Shown here: positions 33,700 through 41,759 of the stretch, piece after piece
How positions within the stretch are numbered: the first letter of the stretch is position 1
Layout of the letters: each line of letters starts with the position of its first letter
NCBI GenBank assembly: GCA_964533375.1
Contig: CAZHLW010000001.1
Location: 310,001-374,000, forward strand
DNA length: 64,000 bases
Source: CALREJ01 sp964533375
Lineage (GTDB): Bacteria; Patescibacteriota; Gracilibacteria; Peribacterales; Peribacteraceae
Direction: 5' to 3'
Notes under the pieces: model-generated
Databases searched by the model: none
What the model saw: the letters and a program-made list of their open reading frames with translations, nothing else
Told to the model about the DNA's origin: nothing
Position numbers and translations under genes: made by a program

Positions 33700-34445
33700 A
33701 GAGTATCTCCAGTGGTATATGGCGTTTCTGTGGAAGTATTAAAGCCCATACTTCCTTCTTTTTGTGGTAAAGTCGCAAGAACACCCCTCTTTACTCCTGT
33801 TGATTTATTGATTTCCGATACGTTTGTAGACAAATCACTATGAGAAATTTTATATAGTGAGTTGCCTGTATCAATAATTCTTTCATTTGCGGATATCTTG
33901 TAAGAGGTCATTCCATTACTGAGATAATTTTTAAGAAAAAATTCGACAAATGGAGTATTGCGCTCACTTGTTGCCTGCCTCATTCCTTTGAGAATAGTTT
34001 CTCGAATATTCTTTGGCTCCAAGTTTTTGTATTTTTCATATTTTCTACCTCCCGCTAATGAAAACACGTATTTTTCATCACGAAGACGAAATTCCTGCTC
34101 ATCAATAATTTGTTGTGCAGTGAAAAAGAATGTCACATCAACTGTGTGTATAAAAAGAAAGTATTCTGTTCGCGCACCGACATTATCGCAAATATGCATT
34201 TGAGGGATAATTACCTCATTACTGCCTGTGATAAATTTTGACTGAACAACTCCTAATACTTCAGGTGGACGTCTCCATTTATCAATTTCTTCGCTAGAAG
34301 GAGCAATTTGTAATAAAAAATCCCTTCCTTGAAGATCAGGTAAGGGCTTTCTTATAACCCAAAACAATCCATCTTCAAGAAGAATATTTGCTGTCTTATT
34401 TTCGCCAATTTCGCCATTGATCTCCTGAAGACCGCTATTTGTCAT
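33696..34445 (-). CDS. Possible DUF4365-like PD-(D/E)XK nuclease-type protein
   Basis: A 249-residue soluble protein in clearly AT-rich DNA, unlike its flanks. The N-terminal half contains LLEDGLFWVIRK, DLQGRDFLLQI and, after a short gap, VLGVVQSKFI. This D...(x)Q-x-K spacing recalls the DUF4365 group of the PD-(D/E)XK nuclease superfamily, which is often found near defence genes. The match is only partial and made by eye. The C-terminal part has no recognisable feature. Base composition suggests recent transfer. Confidence 0.6.
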   Translation of the reverse strand: MTNSGLQEINGEIGENKTANILLEDGLFWVIRKPLPDLQGRDFLLQIAPSSEEIDKWRRPPEVLGVVQSKFITGSNEVIIPQMHICDNVGARTEYFLFIHTVDVTFFFTAQQIIDEQEFRLRDEKYVFSLAGGRKYEKYKNLEPKNIRETILKGMRQATSERNTPFVEFFLKNYLSNGMTSYKISANERIIDTGNSLYKISHSDLSTNVSEINKSTGVKRGVLATLPQKEGSMGFNTSTETPYTTGDTL

Positions 34446-34468
34446 AAAATTTCAAACAGGGAAATATA

Positions 34469-34891
34469 TTACCTCTGTTTTTCCGTATACGTCTTGAAGT
34501 TATCCAGAATCGACTGCCAACCGGCTTTTTGCATCTCCGGTGAGTTTTGCGATTCCGCATCAAACGTCTCGGTTACATGCGTGTGGTCACCCTGCCCGTC
34601 GAACGTCACGCGCACTTTTCTGCCATCGCTCATTGTGTAGGCAATTTCCTTGTGTTCGATAACCGTTGTGTATGTTCCACCAAAATCAAACCCGACGCTG
34701 CCGTCGCGCGCTTCCATGCGGCTGCTAAATGTTCCGCCTTCGCGCAGGTCATTTTCGGCCTTGGGCGTGTGCCAGTCCGGCGACGCACTGTTCCACTGCA
34801 TAATGTGCTCCGGCGTGGTCCAGAATTCCCACACTTTTTCGATGGGGGCATCAATGGTTGCTTCGACGGTGATGGGGGTGAAGTCAGTCAT
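34469..34891 (-). CDS. SRPBCC/AHSA1-family protein
   Basis: The 140-residue protein starts TPITVEATIDAPIEKVWEFW and contains NDLREGGTFSSRM and a C-terminal helix GWQSILDNFKTYTEKQR, typical of AHSA1-like START domains. It is a distant paralogue of the protein at 25303-25782. There is no ArsR partner next to it. It has normal base composition, in contrast to the AT-rich genes on either side. Confidence 0.88.
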   Translation of the reverse strand: MTDFTPITVEATIDAPIEKVWEFWTTPEHIMQWNSASPDWHTPKAENDLREGGTFSSRMEARDGSVGFDFGGTYTTVIEHKEIAYTMSDGRKVRVTFDGQGDHTHVTETFDAESQNSPEMQKAGWQSILDNFKTYTEKQR

Positions 34892-34955
34892 TGGAAGAGT
34901 GGGAAATGAGTGAGGCTCAGTGTATCAGCTGGTTCTTTGCTTTCCCAGTTTCGGA

Positions 34956-35693
34956 CTACGACGCACTCAATATATGTTTTTTCCACGATGTCCCGCCATC
35001 CTCCAGTGTGAAATAAAAGTCATCAATGTCTAAAATTTTATCATGTGCAGGAATAGCCTCTGAGAAATTTTCCGGTGGGGTATTTGCACGGAAAATCATG
35101 CGGTATCCGCCACTTTCCTTAAACTGCGGTGCCACATGCAAATTTCTAGAATCGTATTTATAGATCCTATTCGGTGTAAGCAAGGCACTTTTAATCGTTC
35201 CATTGTAAAGGTTTGCATTAACCTGTTCACTCATCCAGTTAGTTTCGCCTTCCGCTAATGCGAGATATTGACCGGGTTTATAGTGCGCTGGTTCATCCGG
35301 TTCATCTAGCATGATACTGCCCTTATCCAGAAATGACGTTGTGGCGATTCTATCTTTGCTGCAAAGACAGGCGATAGATCCGCGTATGGGGTTAGAAATG
35401 TGTGATGCAAAAACATTCTTTGTTCCTGGCATAAAGTCCACATGCCAGTTTGGGCTGCTTGGAAATGCATTTTCTACAAAGGGGCTACGCTGACACATCA
35501 ATCTTGTCCGGTCTTCTACCAGACCCTGTTGTTCCAGTTTCAATAAAAATTGCTGTGCAATATCTCCACCATGAGTCCGGACAAAATCGGGGGTTGCTCT
35601 GCGAAAGATTGGCTCAGCACATATCTCAGCCTGAGTTGGTTCTTCAAGTTCATTTGCCGCGTAAGGGAAATTTTGGGGAACAATATGCCACAT
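34956..35693 (-). CDS. Hypothetical protein with an HxD...H pattern
   Basis: The 245-residue soluble protein has no signal peptide. NWHVDFMPG (about residues 82-90) and a later SRNLHVAPQF...GYRMIFRANTP resemble the HxD...H...R iron and 2-oxoglutarate sites of double-stranded beta-helix dioxygenases, but the rest does not give me a family. The gene is AT-rich and monocistronic. I treat the dioxygenase idea as a weak hypothesis. Confidence 0.6.
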   Translation of the reverse strand: MWHIVPQNFPYAANELEEPTQAEICAEPIFRRATPDFVRTHGGDIAQQFLLKLEQQGLVEDRTRLMCQRSPFVENAFPSSPNWHVDFMPGTKNVFASHISNPIRGSIACLCSKDRIATTSFLDKGSIMLDEPDEPAHYKPGQYLALAEGETNWMSEQVNANLYNGTIKSALLTPNRIYKYDSRNLHVAPQFKESGGYRMIFRANTPPENFSEAIPAHDKILDIDDFYFTLEDGGTSWKKHILSAS

Positions 35694-35834
35694 AGCGGCG
35701 TATTTTGGACTTAAATGTTATTTTGTCAAATGAGTTATCACTCCCACGAGAGGGTTGGGAGATGCTTCTCCCAATCAAAAAAACGCGGTGAGCCAGAGCG
35801 AACCAAGGCGGGAGGAGGAGTCTGTGGAGGGGGT

Positions 35835-35908
35835 TGGAGCGGGTAGCGGGAATCGAACCCGCATCCTCAGCTTGGAAGGCTGATGTACTACCACTGTACG
35901 ATACCCGC
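35835..35908 (-). tRNA. tRNA-Gly (anticodon TCC)
   Basis: Acceptor arms GCGGGTA and TACCCGC pair; the anticodon loop CTTCCAA gives TCC, reading GGA. The T-arm contains GGTTCGATTCC and CCA is encoded at 35835-35837. A long open frame across it (35775-36002) is a tRNA-derived artefact. Confidence 0.95.
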
Positions 35909-36001
35909 TGGTTTGAAGGATTTCCGAGAGCCAGAGGATACTAAGAATGCTCTTCAAATGGAAGAGATTTGACGATTTGGCATTCCTCGCCATTTTATAC
36001 A

Positions 36002-36247
36002 TTAAAATGCTATAAAAAATTCAGCAAGAAAGCCGGAAATAATGAAAAGGATAAATCCCCCCAAAAGACTCGTGATACCAATGTAAAATAAAAAGCCGTA
36101 TACGGGAAAGGCAATAAAGAGACCTATGCAGAAAATTCCCACAAATATTGCAAAGATACTAATCCACATAATCGTTATCATTAAATCATGAAGTCTTTCA
36201 AATAATGTGTCCCCTGATTTCAAATTTGTTTTACCCATATTGGACAT
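36002..36247 (-). CDS. Small two-span membrane protein, 81 aa
   Basis: The product starts MSNMGKTNLKSGDTLF and has two or three hydrophobic segments (about residues 24-46 and 50-78) rich in Ile and Phe, so it is an integral membrane protein. It lies in AT-rich DNA close to tRNA-Gly. No family is recognised; the absence of charged residues in the membrane part argues against a channel-specific motif. Confidence 0.6.
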   Translation of the reverse strand: MSNMGKTNLKSGDTLFERLHDLMITIMWISIFAIFVGIFCIGLFIAFPVYGFLFYIGITSLLGGFILFIISGFLAEFFIAF

Positions 36248-36290
36248 ACTACGATTCTCATTGATCGAAATAAAGGCAAATCAATTCATC

Positions 36291-36590
36291 TTATATATCT
36301 ATTCTTCTTGCCATCTCCCGCCACTTTGCCTCACTGATCTTTGCAAAAGGATTGCAGCTTAGTACCCGTTTGATCGCCAGTAGTGATCCAACAACTGCCC
36401 CTCTTTTTGCAATCACTTCCTTCGCATACTGCGAGCAACTGGGGGAGTGGCGGCAGTAACCGTAGGTGTAGAGATGCCGCAGCGGTCCGTGATCGGGTGA
36501 CAACGTGTGCTGATAGAGCGTGATAAGTGCTATCAGTAACGAACTTGCGCGGAGATGTTGTACATGTTGCAGAAGATTGCGCGTCATCAT
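36291..36590 (-). CDS. yidD: YidD, membrane protein insertion efficiency factor
   Basis: This 99-residue protein shows the YidD signature: ITLYQHTLSPDHG, CRHSPSCSQYAKE (the Cys-rich motif) and LLAIKRVLSCNPF. It is a small amphipathic protein that helps YidC insert membrane proteins. Two adjacent ATGs occur; TATACT lies exactly 6 nt before the first, so I start at 36590. The usual rpmH-rnpA-yidD-yidC order is not present here. It is divergent from the gene at 36618 with a 27-nt gap. Confidence 0.9.
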   Translation of the reverse strand: MMTRNLLQHVQHLRASSLLIALITLYQHTLSPDHGPLRHLYTYGYCRHSPSCSQYAKEVIAKRGAVVGSLLAIKRVLSCNPFAKISEAKWREMARRIDI

Positions 36591-36617
36591 AGCTACAGTA
36601 TACTCATTCACGATCTT

Positions 36618-36869
36618 ATGTGGGATTCCGTTGATATTCTCCACGGCCTCTACATCGCGATCGGCGTCATGCTGATTGTGGTGCTGTATCATGTGATTTT
36701 CATTGTGGTCGATTTGCGCAAAGTCATGCGGAAGATCCAGGTCGTGAGCGACGAAGTCGGATCAGTGATTCTCAAGCCCATCGGTATGGCCGATCAGGCT
36801 ATTGCGTGGGTGACGGGATTTTTGGAGGAGAAAGCAAAGCACAGCAAGAAAAAGCACGAAAACGATTGA
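36618..36869 (+). CDS. Small membrane protein, 83 aa, unknown
   Basis: The product starts MWDSVDILHGLYIAIGVMLI: one membrane span (about residues 8-30) followed by an amphipathic helix and a lysine-rich tail (KAKHSKKKHEND). The shape resembles small DUF948-like or AtpZ-like membrane proteins, but I cannot assign a family. The ATG at 36618 is preceded by TATACT (13 nt), a box shared palindromically with yidD on the other strand. Confidence 0.65.
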   Translation: MWDSVDILHGLYIAIGVMLIVVLYHVIFIVVDLRKVMRKIQVVSDEVGSVILKPIGMADQAIAWVTGFLEEKAKHSKKKHEND

Positions 36870-36966
36870 TGGGTTATGAGTAACGAGTTATGGGTTATGG
36901 GATTTTTGAAAGAGTTTAATCAAATGAATTTTCATTTCCTCAACTCATAACCGATAACCCATAACC
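36870..36966. repeat. Inverted pair of GTTATGGGTTA word repeats
   Basis: GGGTTATGAGTAACGAG and further copies on the left face ACCGATAACCCATAACC on the right across about 45 nt, making a hairpin-capable element between two genes. The same words appear at 9973-10002 and 44378-44407. Confidence 0.6.
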
Positions 36967-36972
36967 AGTTGG

Positions 36973-37473
36973 TTACTGAATCGATTGTTTGTCGATAAAC
37001 ACACGGACAAACAGCCGCTTAAGGACATCGACCGATGCCTCAAACAGGCTCGCCAAAATAGCATTCAGCTGGCGGATGCGGGCGTAGAGCTGGTTCAGTT
37101 TGTAGGCTCCTCCCGGCTTGGACATAGCGGCAATCACTTTTGCCTGCTTGCGGAGTTTTTTTACTTCTGTGCGGATGTGCTGCTCCAGTTGCTTTTGCAT
37201 GACAACGGGAATCGGCAGATTTGCAATCGCGAGGTCGCGTGCGGAGGGTCCGCTCTGCTGGCCGCCGGATGCCGTCATTGTACCGTCACCGGTTCCTCCT
37301 CCACTGCCCCAGTCGGCGGGGTTGTCACTCGCGTTTTCGGTGAACTGCCCCAGGCCTTCCATGAAAGACGCCAGGTTCACGCTTTTGGGCTGGGCCACGA
37401 CAACAGGAGCTGCGGATGCTGCTTCCTGGCCGGATACGAGCGATGGTGCCTTCTCTGATGGGGCGTTTACCAT
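36973..37473 (-). CDS. Conserved-looking hypothetical helical protein, 166 aa
   Basis: The N-terminal half is low complexity (Ala, Ser, Gly, Pro; SGGGTGDGTMTASGG). The C-terminal half (from about residue 90) is a well-formed charged helical pair: QKQLEQHIRTEVKKLRKQAK, then YKLNQLYARIRQLNAIL and a tail VLKRLFVRVFIDKQ. The ordered half looks like a conserved cytoplasmic coiled-coil domain. No family name is available to me. Confidence 0.68.
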   Translation of the reverse strand: MVNAPSEKAPSLVSGQEAASAAPVVVAQPKSVNLASFMEGLGQFTENASDNPADWGSGGGTGDGTMTASGGQQSGPSARDLAIANLPIPVVMQKQLEQHIRTEVKKLRKQAKVIAAMSKPGGAYKLNQLYARIRQLNAILASLFEASVDVLKRLFVRVFIDKQSIQ

Positions 37474-37597
37474 GTAGGACTATTATGCTCCTTTTTGACG
37501 AAAAATTCAATGAAATGGCGTATAAATGCCAAATTTACTATCCTTTTGATGACGGGTCTTTCTTCCCGTTTGGCAGAATCGGAGGTAAGCTTTGGTT

Positions 37598-37939
37598 ATG
37601 GCTGAACCAACTATTTTTCATCGCATCATCGCCCGGGAAATCCCTGCCGATATCGTCTACGAAGACGACGATGTCATTGCTTTCAAAGACATTCACCCGA
37701 AGGCTCCCACACATCTGCTGTTTGTGCCGAAGCGCTTTGTGGCATCTGTTGCGGATATCGATGAATCAACACAGGATCTGCCCGGAATGCTCATCATCAA
37801 AGCCAAAGAATTCGCTGCCGCAAACGGCATCAGCGGTTACAAGCTGACGTACCATGTCGGCAAAGGCGGGGGACAGGAAGTTTTCTATCTGCATCTTCAT
37901 TTTCTCTCCCAGCAGCAGCCTACCGCGGCTGCAGCTTAA
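37598..37939 (+). CDS. HIT-family protein with Tyr in the first His position
   Basis: The 113-residue protein is a HINT-type nucleotide hydrolase: IFHRIIAREIPADIVYEDD, FKDIHPKAPTHLLFVPK and a C-terminal active-site strand. The usual HxHxH reads Y-L-H-L-H here (about residues 97-101), so the first histidine is Tyr while the central catalytic His99 is kept. Such variants occur in the family. A GGAGG sequence lies 11-12 nt before the ATG; TTG at 37592 is an alternative start. Confidence 0.9.
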   Translation: MAEPTIFHRIIAREIPADIVYEDDDVIAFKDIHPKAPTHLLFVPKRFVASVADIDESTQDLPGMLIIKAKEFAAANGISGYKLTYHVGKGGGQEVFYLHLHFLSQQQPTAAAA

Positions 37940-37943
37940 AGGA

Positions 37944-38594
37944 TCAAAGAGACCGCAATACCTGGCTGGTGATGTCATCAATACTTGTAATTTCGCGATC
38001 AGCTGCGCGTAAGTCCTGCTCCTGATTCGACTCATACCGATACCCGATGCAGGTCATGCCGGCGGCTTTTGCTGCGGTGACGCCGTAGTACGAATCTTCC
38101 AGCACCACGCAGTCGGCAGGCTGCACGTTCAGTCTTTTTGCGACGAGTTCGTAAATATCCGGCGCAGGTTTCACGCGTTCATTTACATCGTTTGCACAGA
38201 TGATCACAGGAAAATGGGACGCGAGTTCCAGTTTGCTCAGCATCTGATCAATCCACGGCCGGTGCGCCGATGAGCCGATAGCTGTCAGAATGCCTTCGCT
38301 CTGCAGACGTTCCAGAAGGCCCGGAATACCCGGAACAATCCGGATTTTTTCTTCCATGTTGGCATCGACCGACAGCTTCGTGCGATGATTGATGTAGTCG
38401 TCGTAGTTCATTGCCAGCCCGTATTCTTTCACAAGCAGATCGTGTGCTGCCTGCAGTGCGAGTCCTGTCATGCGGTTACTGTCTTTCTCGGTCCAGTGCG
38501 GAATGATCGTCGGGAAAAACGCATTCGCGTTTGCTTTCCAGTGCGTCTCGCTGTCGATCACCACGCCGTCGAAGTCGAAGATGAATGCTTTCAT
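37944..38594 (-). CDS. HAD-superfamily hydrolase (beta-phosphoglucomutase-like)
   Basis: The 216-residue protein has all HAD motifs: FDFDGVVIDSE (motif I, nucleophile Asp), TAIGSS (motif II), a Lys before PAPDIY (motif III), and VVLEDSYYGV (motif IV). The alpha-helical cap between motifs I and II places it with phosphoglucomutase/phosphatase-type HADs. Substrate unknown; sugar phosphates are likely given the alpha-glucan genes elsewhere in the window. The start at 38594 gives MKAFIFDFDG; upstream codons come from a hairpin. Confidence 0.9.
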   Translation of the reverse strand: MKAFIFDFDGVVIDSETHWKANANAFFPTIIPHWTEKDSNRMTGLALQAAHDLLVKEYGLAMNYDDYINHRTKLSVDANMEEKIRIVPGIPGLLERLQSEGILTAIGSSAHRPWIDQMLSKLELASHFPVIICANDVNERVKPAPDIYELVAKRLNVQPADCVVLEDSYYGVTAAKAAGMTCIGYRYESNQEQDLRAADREITSIDDITSQVLRSL

Positions 38595-38636
38595 GAGAGA
38601 GATGCCAGAGTAACCGAAGAGGCGACTGGGTCCTAT

Positions 38637-38684
38637 ATGAAAATCGGAGGAATGACGGTCGTCACGCATTCCTCCGATTTTCAT
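38637..38684 (-). terminator. Long perfect inverted repeat after the S1-like gene
   Basis: An 18-bp perfect stem (ATGAAAATCGGAGGAATG with its complement) with a structured 12-nt loop lies 17 nt past the S1-like stop codon and ends in a T-rich arm. Confidence 0.65.
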
Positions 38685-38701
38685 TATTGCTGAATCAGCT
38701 T

Positions 38702-40048
38702 TTACGCACTATAACCTGCTGCTTCTGCTTCTTCTGCGGTTTTAAACTCCACACGGTTTTCATCCTTAATCTTCTTTCCGGCTGCACTGTTTGCATCGTA
38801 GTACTTCTTGCCGTCCTTGCTGGCGACAAATCCTTCTGCTTTCTCGTCGTCGGAATCGTCGGATGCTGTGGAATCATCAGCATCTTTCTTCTTTGCATCT
38901 TCCTCTGCCTGTTCGCGCTGGATGCGCTCGAGAGTCTCCTTATCAATCGGCTGGAGCGCCTTGATGGAAAGACCGATGCGACGCTCGTCGACATCAATGT
39001 TGATGACCTGTGCCTCCACTTTCTGGCCGATGGTCAGAGCTTCTGCGGGATCTGCAACTTTGTGGTGGGCAATTTCAGACAGGTGCACGAGACCGTTGAT
39101 GTCCTTCTCCAGGCGGAGGAAGGCACCGTAGTCTGCAAAGCGTACGACAGTACCGGAGACTTTCTTTCCGACAGGGTAGCGCTCAGCAACCTCTTCCCAC
39201 GGGTCTTTCGTGAGCTGCTTAATGGAGAGGCTCAGCTTGTCGCCATCGACACCAATGACCTTCACGCGGACACGGTCACCCATTTCTGCGTATTCAGCGG
39301 GGTTCTTCACATGGCCCCAGGCGATTTCAGAAATGTGGACGAGGCCTTCCAGACCGTCGAATGTCACAAACACACCGAACTTCACAATACCGGAAATGAT
39401 ACCGTCTTTCTCTGCGCCGATTGCGAGACCTTCGAGAGCCTTGGAGCGCTCTTCAGCCATCGCGTCACGCTCGGAGACAACGATCTTTCCTGCTTCCTGA
39501 TCCATCGTCACGATCTTCACGGTGAAGGTGTGGCCGATGAACTTTGCGAGGCGGTTGATGATTTCACCGGAGTCGGCGTTGTTCACGCGCGGGTAGTTGA
39601 CCGGAGCCAGCTGGGAGACCGGGAGGAAGGCGCGGATGCCATCGATGTTTGCAATGAGTCCACCCTTGTTTGCTTCCTGAGCGGTGAATTTCATCGTCTT
39701 TTCAGATTCGATCAGCTTATTGAAACGATCCCATGCCTTGCGCTGGGAGGCCATGCGCAGGGACAGGACAACGAGTCCTTCGTCGTTCTCATCTTCGAGC
39801 ACCAGTGCACCGACGGTGTCGCCAACGCCAAGATCCTTGAATGTGTTAAAGGAATCGCGGAGTTCGCGGCCGGAAATGATACCGGTAGCGACGCCCTGGA
39901 TATCCAGGAGCAATTTGTTCTTGCCGCGGAAGACAACCTGGCCTTCCACAAGCTCGCCCGGACGCGGACGGAAAATCTCCGGAGACTGCTCCATGAGCTG
40001 CTCCATGAGTTGGTTCACTGGTTCTTTGACGATTGTTTTCGGGGACAT
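38702..40048 (-). CDS. rpsA: S1-domain RNA-binding protein (ribosomal protein S1-like)
   Basis: The 448-residue protein has four S1 RNA-binding repeats, the clearest being DGIISGIVKFGVFVTFDGLEG and GTVVRFADYGAFLRLEKDINGLVHLSEI. S1 recruits mRNA, mainly through pyrimidine-rich sequences, which is relevant because many starts here are preceded by such tracts. The C-terminus adds an acidic linker and a module KYYDANSAAGKKI...FKTAEEAEAAGY that resembles the Ada-type metal-binding tail. The start at 40048 is chosen because upstream codons belong to a repeat element. Confidence 0.92.
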   Translation of the reverse strand: MSPKTIVKEPVNQLMEQLMEQSPEIFRPRPGELVEGQVVFRGKNKLLLDIQGVATGIISGRELRDSFNTFKDLGVGDTVGALVLEDENDEGLVVLSLRMASQRKAWDRFNKLIESEKTMKFTAQEANKGGLIANIDGIRAFLPVSQLAPVNYPRVNNADSGEIINRLAKFIGHTFTVKIVTMDQEAGKIVVSERDAMAEERSKALEGLAIGAEKDGIISGIVKFGVFVTFDGLEGLVHISEIAWGHVKNPAEYAEMGDRVRVKVIGVDGDKLSLSIKQLTKDPWEEVAERYPVGKKVSGTVVRFADYGAFLRLEKDINGLVHLSEIAHHKVADPAEALTIGQKVEAQVINIDVDERRIGLSIKALQPIDKETLERIQREQAEEDAKKKDADDSTASDDSDDEKAEGFVASKDGKKYYDANSAAGKKIKDENRVEFKTAEEAEAAGYSA

Positions 40049-40165
40049 AAAAATTGGGGTGCAAGGGGAGAAAATAAGGGCGAACTGACACTCTTGCACG
40101 AGCAGAATCAGATCGGCGGATAGTATGGATATGTGAAGGGGATTTGTCAATACGGCTAAAGTTCC

Positions 40166-40277
40166 AAGAAACAAGATACAAGAGACAAACAAAGATGGAA
40201 AAACAACAAAATCCAAGCGTCTTTATAGTTTGGTACTTGAAATTTCTTTGTATCTTGCGTCTTGTATCTTGTTTCTT
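40166..40277. repeat. MITE-like terminal-inverted element, copy 1 (112 bp)
   Basis: Its ends are inverted: AAGAAACAAGATACAAG on the left and CTTGTATCTTGTTTCTT on the right. It is nearly identical to 49893-50005 (one base change and one indel by eye). It codes for nothing and lies 6 nt past the stop of the TraC-like gene and upstream of the S1-like gene. Confidence 0.85.
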
Positions 40278-40283
40278 CCGCGC

Positions 40284-41000
40284 TTAGAGCGCGGTAGCCT
40301 CCAGTCCCAGATCCTCAATATCCTTCGGAATCTTCTGTGTCTGGCTGGTTTTGGGGTTATATGTCTGATAGAGCATTTCGATCAGTTCCCGGGTGGAGAG
40401 GCGCTTTACGTGCAGACCGATATTCTGGAGACCGGAACCGATCAAATCCACGCGTTCGTTCAGTTTGCCCGTTGCGGAGCTGAATTCGTGGCTGCGGACG
40501 CTGGCCTTGCTGGCGGTATCGTCCGGGTGCAACCAGTCGAAGAACTGCTCGAAGATTGTTTTGCGGCGGTCGGTGTGGTCAATCGGGACGATCACATAGA
40601 ACTTCTTCTGCATGATGTCGGCCATTTCCACCAGCTTCTGCATGAATGCTGCGTAGGCCAGCGTCTGTTCCTTCAGGAGGGCATTCTCGTGCTTCTGGCC
40701 GATCTCCCGAACCTGCACCAGGTACTCATCAATATTCGTGCGGGTGGAGCGGATGAAAATCTGTAGCGGGAAGGTGAGCGTGTTCACAAACGATCCGTAG
40801 CCGGCAATAATTCCCTGCTGTTCGGTTTCGCTCTTCAGGTTGAAGTTGAGCGCCTCAATTTCGAGTACGGCGCGCATGCCACCGTTTTTCAGGACGATCG
40901 TATTGTTGCGGACTTCCGCAACCGGCAGCGACCGCTGGGTCGACAGTTTGCTTTTGTTCTTGCGGGCCTGCACGGTGCTTTTAATAGTCTTGTCGGCCAT
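40284..41000 (-). CDS. TraC-like protein (VirB4 N-terminal-type domain), type IV secretion
   Basis: The 238-residue cytosolic protein has the LPVAEVRNNTIVLKNGGMRAVL opening, NFNLKSETEQQGIIAGYGSFVNTL and PLQIFIRSTRTNIDEYL segments typical of the TraC-like domain that in CPR and Gram-positive conjugation loci sits between PrgI and the VirB4 ATPase. It lacks any Walker motif. It follows the PrgI gene by 4 nt. The expected VirB4 ATPase is not next: a MITE-like repeat and the S1-like gene follow instead. Confidence 0.82.
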   Translation of the reverse strand: MADKTIKSTVQARKNKSKLSTQRSLPVAEVRNNTIVLKNGGMRAVLEIEALNFNLKSETEQQGIIAGYGSFVNTLTFPLQIFIRSTRTNIDEYLVQVREIGQKHENALLKEQTLAYAAFMQKLVEMADIMQKKFYVIVPIDHTDRRKTIFEQFFDWLHPDDTASKASVRSHEFSSATGKLNERVDLIGSGLQNIGLHVKRLSTRELIEMLYQTYNPKTSQTQKIPKDIEDLGLEATAL

Positions 41001-41004
41001 AAGT

Positions 41005-41670
41005 TTATGCAGGGGAGATATCGCGGAATACGGAGACGGCACCTGTCTTTGCGGCAACACCGTCAATAGGGGTGTCACCAACCGGGCTCGCGACAATGCG
41101 CGTCTTATTCACCGGCTGACGGATGACATTCGGGTTGTCGCCAAAGAGTGCCTCTTCATCAGGACTTACCGGCTCGTCGTTAAACGGGGTGTCCTCTTTT
41201 TCCATCGCAAGCGGCTTCTCGGATGAGAGTTCATTGATCGGACGATCGAGCACGCTGCTGAGCTCATCAATACCGTCCGTCTGCTTTGCGACCATATCGC
41301 TCTTGTGCTGCAGATGTTTGCTTTCCGGAACCGTGTGGAACGTACGAACATTGATGATAATGCCGCGGCGTGGCGTCCAGGTTCTGGTTGAGGGCTTGTT
41401 CAGTTTTTCCAGAAACAGCAGACACAGACGCATCATGCTCAGGTCATTGATGCGCACGAACGCAAAGAGCACGGACACTGCCGCGGGGATCCACACGAGA
41501 ATCTGGATCGGAAGCGCAATCTCGCCGTATGTTTTGCTGATAGAGGCGAACATCGCGTAGCTGAAACCGCCGCCAATCGCACAAATGATGACCTGCTTGA
41601 GGGTCAGGGGACCGACAATGCGGTCCTCGATGTACACGTTTTGCGGGATTTTGATGGGTTCAATCGGCAT
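41005..41670 (-). CDS. PrgI family membrane protein, type IV secretion
   Basis: The 221-residue protein starts MPIEPIKIPQNVYIEDRIVGPL, has two membrane spans (about residues 25-43 and 49-67) and a DLSMMRLCLLFLEKLNKP segment, as in PrgI proteins of Gram-positive and CPR type IV secretion systems. A long disordered cytoplasmic tail (residues about 105-221) is Glu/Asp/Ser-rich. It leads a two-gene operon with the TraC-like gene. TGCTACAAT (complement of 41697-41705) is its -10, leaving a 20-25 nt leader. Confidence 0.85.
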   Translation of the reverse strand: MPIEPIKIPQNVYIEDRIVGPLTLKQVIICAIGGGFSYAMFASISKTYGEIALPIQILVWIPAAVSVLFAFVRINDLSMMRLCLLFLEKLNKPSTRTWTPRRGIIINVRTFHTVPESKHLQHKSDMVAKQTDGIDELSSVLDRPINELSSEKPLAMEKEDTPFNDEPVSPDEEALFGDNPNVIRQPVNKTRIVASPVGDTPIDGVAAKTGAVSVFRDISPA

Positions 41671-41696
41671 GGATGTGTGTGTCAGGAAATCTCTCT

Positions 41697-41705
41697 ATTG
41701 TAGCA
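41697..41705 (-). promoter_or_regulatory. Extended -10 of the PrgI operon (TGCTACAAT)
   Basis: TGCTACAAT on the minus strand lies 26 nt before the PrgI start, directly after the clpC terminator T-run. Confidence 0.55.
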
Positions 41706-41744
41706 GAAAAAAGGGTGCCGGACCAGTCTTTGGCCCAGACACCC
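41705..41744 (-). terminator. Terminator of clpC
   Basis: On the minus strand GGTGTCTGGGCC and GGTCCGGCACC pair imperfectly around AAAGACT and are followed by CTTTTTTC. Confidence 0.65.
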
Positions 41745-41759
41745 CGTTTTAGGCACTTT

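Noticed and set aside
34956..35693. Firm annotation as an Fe(II)/2-oxoglutarate dioxygenase
   Set aside because: Only an HxD and a later H/R segment fit; the surrounding fold pattern could not be confirmed by eye.
35775..36002. 75-codon minus-strand frame
   Set aside because: It runs through tRNA-Gly(TCC); its VRFPLPAP segment is the typical translation of a tRNA gene.
40049..40216. 56-codon N-terminal extension of the S1-like protein
   Set aside because: The extension is a translation of the MITE-like element and its flank; S1 proteins start near MSPKTIVKEP.
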